A DNA stretch of 9,044 nt from Caldifarciminota bacterium. Its GTDB lineage: Bacteria > Hydrothermota > UBA3073 > NMUJ01. The DNA lies in the NCBI GenBank assembly GCA_021158725.1, contig JAGGUB010000125.1:1-9044 (forward strand). Direction: 5' to 3'. This document shows, piece after piece, positions 5,391-9,044 of this stretch. The notes below the pieces were generated by a model. That model saw nothing but the letters and a program-made list of their open reading frames with translations, had not been told where the DNA came from and did not search any database. The position numbers and the translations under genes were made by a program. How positions within the stretch are numbered: position 1 is the stretch's first letter; each line of letters opens with the position of its first letter.

Positions 5391-6320
5391 ATGGAACTAC
5401 GTACAAAGATACCGTTGAAAGGTGCTGACCTGTTGAAGTTAACCGGTGAAACCGATACCATACTGAAGTTATTGCGTGATCGCTATGGTGTAAAGATCAT
5501 CATAAGAGGGGATGAGCTCACACTCATAGGTAGTGATGAGAGTAAACTCAACGAGGTACGTAGCTATCTGGAGTTTCTCATACATCAAATACGTAAGGGT
5601 AAAACCATACGTGAGGAGGATGTGTTAGTACCAGCTGCTGACGAGAAGAAGGTGATCCCCACCCCAAGAGGTATAGTACGGCCACAGAGTCCGGGCCAGG
5701 AGAAATACATAGAGGCGCTCAACACATACGATGTGGTGGTAGCCATAGGGCCTGCAGGTACTGGTAAAACCTTTCTCGCTGTCTGTAAAGCTGTGTGTGA
5801 ACTTATGCGTGACAATGTGAAACGTATTATACTGACACGGCCGGCAGTTGAGGCAGGTGAAAGTCTGGGTTACCTGCCGGGCGACTTCCGTGAGAAGATA
5901 GATCCCTACCTGGGGCCACTTTACGATGCTTTATATGAGATATTTCCCACTCATAGGGTACGTGCACTTATGGATGAACGTAAAATTGAAATACTACCGC
6001 TCGCATATATGAGGGGTAGAAATCTAAACAACGCATATATACTTGTGGATGAGGCACAGAATACCACAAGAATGCAAATGAAGATGGTACTCACAAGGAT
6101 GGGACCCAACTCACGTATTGCGATAACTGGCGATATTACACAGATAGATTTGGCCAACAAAAAGGATTCAGGCTTATTGGAGATAGAGAAGGTGCTAAAA
6201 GGAGTATCAGGTATAAAGTTTGTATATCTGACCGAAGATGATTGCGTACGTCATCCGCTCGTCAAGCAAATTATCGTTGCTTACGAGAATTACGAAAGGA
6301 CACGCAAGACAGGCAAATAG
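5391..6320 (+). CDS. phoH: PhoH-family ATPase (YbeZ type)
   Basis: Cytoplasmic P-loop ATPase of the PhoH/YbeZ family, 309 residues, close to the usual length. The N-terminal 80 residues are the small alpha/beta region common to this family (PLKGADLLKLTGETDTILKLL, YGVKIIIRGDELTLIG). The ATPase core starts near residue 95 (RPQSPGQEKYIEAL). Walker A is GPAGTGKT (120-127), then LTRPAVEAGESLGYLPGD (148-165). Walker B is ILVDEAQN (217-224) and a sensor region is ITGDITQIDL (245-254). In other bacteria YbeZ works with the endoribonuclease YbeY, which is the next gene here, and is thought to act as a helicase-like partner in rRNA processing. The ATG aligns with the family N-terminus but has no Shine-Dalgarno. 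The upstream stop is 6 nt away, so coupled translation is likely. Confidence 0.96.
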   Translation: MELRTKIPLKGADLLKLTGETDTILKLLRDRYGVKIIIRGDELTLIGSDESKLNEVRSYLEFLIHQIRKGKTIREEDVLVPAADEKKVIPTPRGIVRPQSPGQEKYIEALNTYDVVVAIGPAGTGKTFLAVCKAVCELMRDNVKRIILTRPAVEAGESLGYLPGDFREKIDPYLGPLYDALYEIFPTHRVRALMDERKIEILPLAYMRGRNLNNAYILVDEAQNTTRMQMKMVLTRMGPNSRIAITGDITQIDLANKKDSGLLEIEKVLKGVSGIKFVYLTEDDCVRHPLVKQIIVAYENYERTRKTGK

Positions 6321-6336
6321 ATTTGAACCCACCTTA

Positions 6337-6768
6337 ATGGTTAAGGTTGAGCTACATAATCCCACACAATATCATTTAGATAATACAGAGGTGGAACGCT
6401 TACTACAGGAGATAGCCAAGTGTGAAGGCTGGTCAGCACCACTCGTAGTGAGCATAGTGTTGGTCGACAATAAGAGGATCAGAGAGCTCAACCTATCCTA
6501 TCTGGGGCGTGACCACCCCACAGACGTCATAGCGTTCCATCTACCGCCTGTGGGTGATGAACCACATCTCGCTGATATCTATGTTTCGTGGGAGGAAGCT
6601 GCCACCTATGCGGCAGACCATAAAACAGCTGTAAAAGAAGAGATAATGCGATTAATAATACATGGGTTCCTACATGTGCTTGGTTACGACGATACTACAC
6701 CCGCAAACCGTGCTCACATGTTGGACAAGGGTGAACACTACCTTCGTATGTGGAGGGCATGTACATAG
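6337..6768 (+). CDS. ybeY: YbeY-family endoribonuclease / rRNA maturation factor (variant metal site)
   Basis: A 143-residue member of the YbeY/UPF0054 family, a metal-dependent single-strand RNase acting in 16S rRNA 3' maturation and ribosome quality control. Family signatures are RELNLSYLGRDHPTDVIAF (49-67) and the metal motif HGFLHVLGYDD (109-119). H109 and H113 are present, but the usual third His is D119. The Arg of the E. coli YRGKD motif is Leu here (YLGRD, L56). Both changes resemble the Bacteroidetes-type YbeY as I remember it (YLxHD, HGxLHLCGYxD), so the protein is probably active. The ATG at 6337 is preferred: an in-frame ATG at 6238 would add 33 residues encoded inside phoH. No clear Shine-Dalgarno is seen and the gap to phoH is 16 nt. 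The end overlaps the next gene by about 10 nt. Confidence 0.93.
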   Translation: MVKVELHNPTQYHLDNTEVERLLQEIAKCEGWSAPLVVSIVLVDNKRIRELNLSYLGRDHPTDVIAFHLPPVGDEPHLADIYVSWEEAATYAADHKTAVKEEIMRLIIHGFLHVLGYDDTTPANRAHMLDKGEHYLRMWRACT

Positions 6769-7706
6769 GGTTGGTTATCCTAAAAATACTGGGGTTCATT
6801 ATATTGATAGCATTATCGGCAACCTTTTCAGCTTCGGAGACTGCACTTTTCTACTTGTCACCCGTGAAACTCGAGTCACTTGCACAAAAAGGTAGGTGGT
6901 TCAGCAAGCTCACCAAACGTGAACATTTTCTACCTACGATACTATTTGGTAACACGCTCGTAAATGCGGGTGCATCCCTACTGTTTGTATCGATACTGGA
7001 GGATTTCCTGCGTACACCGCTATCAGAGGAGGTGTTCGTATCGACTGTGATATTGACGTTTATAATATTGACGTTTGGTGAGTTTTTGCCCAAACTTTTT
7101 GCCACCGTAAAAGCATACTCAATAGTTACACATACCGCGTTACCACTGAATATATTATACTTTGTCTTCTTACCATTTACGGTGCTGCTGTTACCATTGT
7201 TTCGAGTATTACAAAGGCCCTACAGGGTGCCAAGCTACCATGAGTTACTGTGGGTGATAGAGAATAGCCTCAAACAGGGATACCTAACATCGTTTGAGGC
7301 ACATTTCACACGCGGGTTGATAGATTTCCACAACAGTACCGTTGATACGATAATGACACCACGTGAGAGGATATTTGCACTCCCTGGTGATACCAAGATA
7401 GAATCTATACGTAACAACAAGCTTAAGTATTCTCGTATCCCTGTGTACGACAAGAATATCGATGATATTGTGGGAATACTTTATCTGAAGGATTTATTCA
7501 CGTATGAAGGTGACCCCCATGCACCTGTGCGGGTGCTCGTACGTGATGCACTCTTTGTATCAAGTAACTCACAAATCAGCCAGGTATGGAACCTGTTCAA
7601 ACTCAAACACATACATATGGCTATAGTGCGTGATGGTAAGAAGGTGGTGGGTCTGGTAACATTAGACGACATTTTACGTACGTTGTTCACATGGCAACCT
7701 GGTTAA
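6759..7706 (+). CDS. CNNM/CorB-family membrane protein (DUF21 + CBS pair), lacking the C-terminal CorC domain
   Basis: Putative Mg2+/cation transporter subunit of the CNNM/CorB (HlyC/CorC) family, 315 residues. The DUF21 transmembrane domain spans about 1-150, with well-conserved elements SASETAL (24-30), GNTLVN (64-69) and GEFLPK (107-112). A linker helix (ENSLKQGYLTSFEAHFTRGLIDF) precedes two CBS domains: CBS1 has TIMTPRERIFAL (197-207) and YSRIPVYDKNIDDIVGILYLKDL; CBS2 is shorter (HMAIVRDGKKVVGLVTLDDIL). The protein stops right after CBS2, without the CorC_HlyC domain. CBS2 has VRDGKKVVG where relatives have DEYGGxxG. The ATG at 6759 is preferred; a GTG at 6750 is possible. GGAGGG lies unusually close to the ATG. 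It overlaps ybeY by 10 nt and the next gene by 16 nt, and occupies the place of ybeX/corC in other genomes. Confidence 0.93.
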   Translation: MYIGLVILKILGFIILIALSATFSASETALFYLSPVKLESLAQKGRWFSKLTKREHFLPTILFGNTLVNAGASLLFVSILEDFLRTPLSEEVFVSTVILTFIILTFGEFLPKLFATVKAYSIVTHTALPLNILYFVFLPFTVLLLPLFRVLQRPYRVPSYHELLWVIENSLKQGYLTSFEAHFTRGLIDFHNSTVDTIMTPRERIFALPGDTKIESIRNNKLKYSRIPVYDKNIDDIVGILYLKDLFTYEGDPHAPVRVLVRDALFVSSNSQISQVWNLFKLKHIHMAIVRDGKKVVGLVTLDDILRTLFTWQPG

Positions 7707-8893
7707 TCATACTTTTTGCTATATGTGCATTCTTTACCGCAAGTGAGATAATATTCACATCTGCCGACCGTATACGACTTTATGCAAAAAGTAAAAGTGA
7801 AAATAAGTGGCTAACCTCCGCATGGCAATTCATAAGTGAACCATATAGGTTTCTTGGTACTGTACTCATAGGTACGGATGCAACCCACATAGCGATCGCT
7901 ATACTCTGGGGTAAGGTGTTCGAAAATTACACACTCAGCGGTATTATTGCCACGATTGTGGCTACACTTACGTTGCTGGTGTTTGGCGATCTGCTACCTA
8001 AGATAATTGCACATCCATTCGCTACACGGTTAGCACCTTATTTTGCAGTAATCCATAGGTTGCTATATTTTGTATTCTACCCACTTATACAATTCGAGTA
8101 TTGGTTAGCACAGAAATTGAAGCTATACGCTAAACGTCCTGGGTATGAGACACGTGAAGATCTATTTCTGGTGATACAGAGGTTGCTTACAAAACCGGAA
8201 GCAAGGTTTCTCGAAAAGATTGTCAAACTACGTGAGAAATGTGCGAAGGATATCATGATACCACGCCATAGGATAGTTGCTATACCTGTAACAGCAACTA
8301 TTGATGAAGTCATCCAAAAGGTGCGAGAGACCGGGCATTACCGTTACCCAGTATATGACGAACAGCTCGATAATATTGTGGGAGTATTGAGGATACGTAA
8401 GCTGTTCGGTTCGAATAAGTCCATAAGATCGGTGCTCGACGCCCCGCTATTCCTACCCGATATTATAACGGTTTGGGAACTATGGAGTAAGATGGAAGAG
8501 AGAGGTGAAGATCTGGCCATACTTATCGATGAATACGGAGGTGTATCCGGTATTGTGACCGTAGAAGATATCGTTGAAGAGCTGGTTGGTGAGATACAGG
8601 ATGAGTTCGATTACTGGTCGTGGGAGACCGAAATAGAGGAGTTACAACCAGGTACGTATAAGTTACCGGCTGATATGAGGCTTACAGAGGTGGAAGATAA
8701 GCTTGGGATAAAGTTTCCACGTGAAGTGACAGAGTTCGAAACCCTATATGGTATAATATCGCATTACCTGGGTACGTCGCCAGCTGCCGGATCGAAAGTC
8801 AATCTCAACGGTATAACGTTGGAGGTTGGTAGAGGCATAAAGCAACCATTTAACGTTATTTTGCGTGTGGAACAGGCAAAAAAGGAGGAGTGA
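7691..8893 (+). CDS. CNNM/CorB-family protein with DUF21, two CBS and CorC_HlyC domains
   Basis: Second CNNM/CorB paralogue, 400 residues, with full family architecture. The DUF21 membrane domain (about 1-145) has TASEIIF (16-22) and GDLLPK (99-104), but GTDATH (61-66) where the neighbour has GNTLVN. CBS1 is about 187-240 (DIMIPRHRIVAIPV, YRYPVYDEQLDNIVGVLRIRKL). CBS2 is about 248-300 with the classical LAILIDEYGGVSGIVTVEDIVEELVGEI. The C-terminal CorC_HlyC/transporter-associated domain is about 315-395 (YKLPADMRLTEVEDKLGI, ETLYGIISHYLG). The family is linked to Mg2+ transport and sensing of Mg-ATP by CBS domains. The start overlaps the previous gene by 16 nt and has no Shine-Dalgarno, so its translation probably depends on ribosomes finishing the upstream gene. 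This favours matched amounts of the two proteins. Confidence 0.95.
   Translation: MATWLIILFAICAFFTASEIIFTSADRIRLYAKSKSENKWLTSAWQFISEPYRFLGTVLIGTDATHIAIAILWGKVFENYTLSGIIATIVATLTLLVFGDLLPKIIAHPFATRLAPYFAVIHRLLYFVFYPLIQFEYWLAQKLKLYAKRPGYETREDLFLVIQRLLTKPEARFLEKIVKLREKCAKDIMIPRHRIVAIPVTATIDEVIQKVRETGHYRYPVYDEQLDNIVGVLRIRKLFGSNKSIRSVLDAPLFLPDIITVWELWSKMEERGEDLAILIDEYGGVSGIVTVEDIVEELVGEIQDEFDYWSWETEIEELQPGTYKLPADMRLTEVEDKLGIKFPREVTEFETLYGIISHYLGTSPAAGSKVNLNGITLEVGRGIKQPFNVILRVEQAKKEE
8881..8888 (+). promoter_or_regulatory. Strong Shine-Dalgarno of the Cys-rich protein
   Basis: AAAGGAGG lies 4 nt before the ATG at 8893 and is embedded in the last codons of the CNNM gene. It is identical in sequence and spacing to the site of the small membrane protein at 1600-1607. 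It gives this last gene independent, strong translation initiation. Confidence 0.85.
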
Positions 8894-9044
8894 TGGAATG
8901 TGTAAACCGAGAGAAAAATTTGAAAACCTGCCCCTGTACATGGGAGCCGTGTGATGTTAAGGGTATATGTTGTGAATGCATAAAACGTCACTTGAAGCAT
9001 AAGGAGTTACCTGCATGCTTCTTCACACCAGAAGCTGAAAGAAC
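8893..9044 (+). CDS. Small Cys-rich protein, DUF6485-like (3' end beyond window)
   Basis: The first 50 codons of a small cysteine-rich protein. Cys occur at 3, 13, 15, 20, 26, 27, 29 and 42, in the pattern CPCTWEPC, GICCEC and ELPACFF. This matches my memory of the DUF6485 family (CxCxxxxC...GxCCxCIxxH...ELPACFF), small proteins of unknown function that probably bind a metal such as zinc or an Fe-S cluster. H33 and H36 are additional possible ligands. The ATG shares one base with the stop codon of the CNNM gene (TGATG) and has a strong Shine-Dalgarno, so it is the next operon member. The family name is from memory of the motif and the metal role is inference. Confidence 0.8.
   Translation, partial: MECVNREKNLKTCPCTWEPCDVKGICCECIKRHLKHKELPACFFTPEAER

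Noticed and set aside
6238..6336. N-terminal extension of YbeY starting inside phoH
   Set aside because: The extra 33 residues do not resemble the YbeY N-terminus and are an out-of-frame reading of phoH; the ATG at 6337 matches the family.
6662..6895. Plus-strand open frame across the ybeY/CNNM junction
   Set aside because: It is a shifted-frame shadow of two well-supported genes.
1..9044. CRISPR array, insertion sequence, toxin-antitoxin or defence genes
   Set aside because: No regularly spaced direct repeats, transposase, or recognisable defence or toxin domain was found on either strand.

Overview
The window is a housekeeping stretch of a bacterial chromosome, probably from an uncultured thermophile-like lineage. 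SecA and YbeY both carry sequence traits I associate with the Bacteroidetes/FCB side of the tree: in SecA, a Trp-containing insertion before the HYDVQ motif and a long helical insert after IISGPVE; in YbeY, an Asp in place of the third metal-binding His. The promoters, however, look like ordinary TTGACA-type sigma70 sites, which are not typical of true Bacteroidetes. A candidate phylum such as WOR-3/Stahlbacteria would fit, but this is a low-confidence guess from memory of protein features. Codon use is consistent across the window (many CGT Arg, ATA Ile and GGT Gly codons), so nothing stands out as recently acquired.

Left part (1-1607), all on the minus strand: the N-terminal two thirds of a XerC/XerD-type tyrosine recombinase running off the left edge; a tRNA-Asn(GTT) with its own promoter; and a small four-helix membrane protein of unknown function. 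About 330 bp on one side of the tRNA and 250 bp on the other are non-coding. Each stretch contains an imperfect inverted repeat built from degenerate TTTGCA/TGCAAA words. One of them doubles as a plausible bidirectional terminator.

Right part (1685-9044), all on the plus strand: secA, a small coiled-coil lipoprotein, a secreted coiled-coil LysM protein, phoH (ybeZ type), ybeY, two consecutive CNNM/CorB-family membrane proteins with CBS domains, and the start of a small Cys-rich DUF6485-like protein. From the lipoprotein onward the genes overlap or lie 6-16 bp apart, so they very likely form one operon. It may be fed by the secA promoter and by a weaker promoter just after secA. phoH-ybeY-CNNM/CorC is a widely conserved order (E. 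coli ybeZ-ybeY-ybeX) linking ribosome/rRNA quality control with a putative Mg2+ transporter. Here it is joined to protein export (SecA) and two envelope proteins.

The points most worth following up are: the two CNNM paralogues, whose defects look complementary and suggest an obligate heteromer; a six-Cys insertion inside the SecA motor, combined with loss of the usual zinc-binding tail; an apparently leaderless secA mRNA; the YbeY metal-site variant; a perfect 14-bp tandem duplication of the lipoprotein ribosome-binding site; and the paired TGCAAA inverted repeats around the tRNA. I found no CRISPR array, insertion sequence, phage gene or defence system. Most of the window is conserved core gene content.
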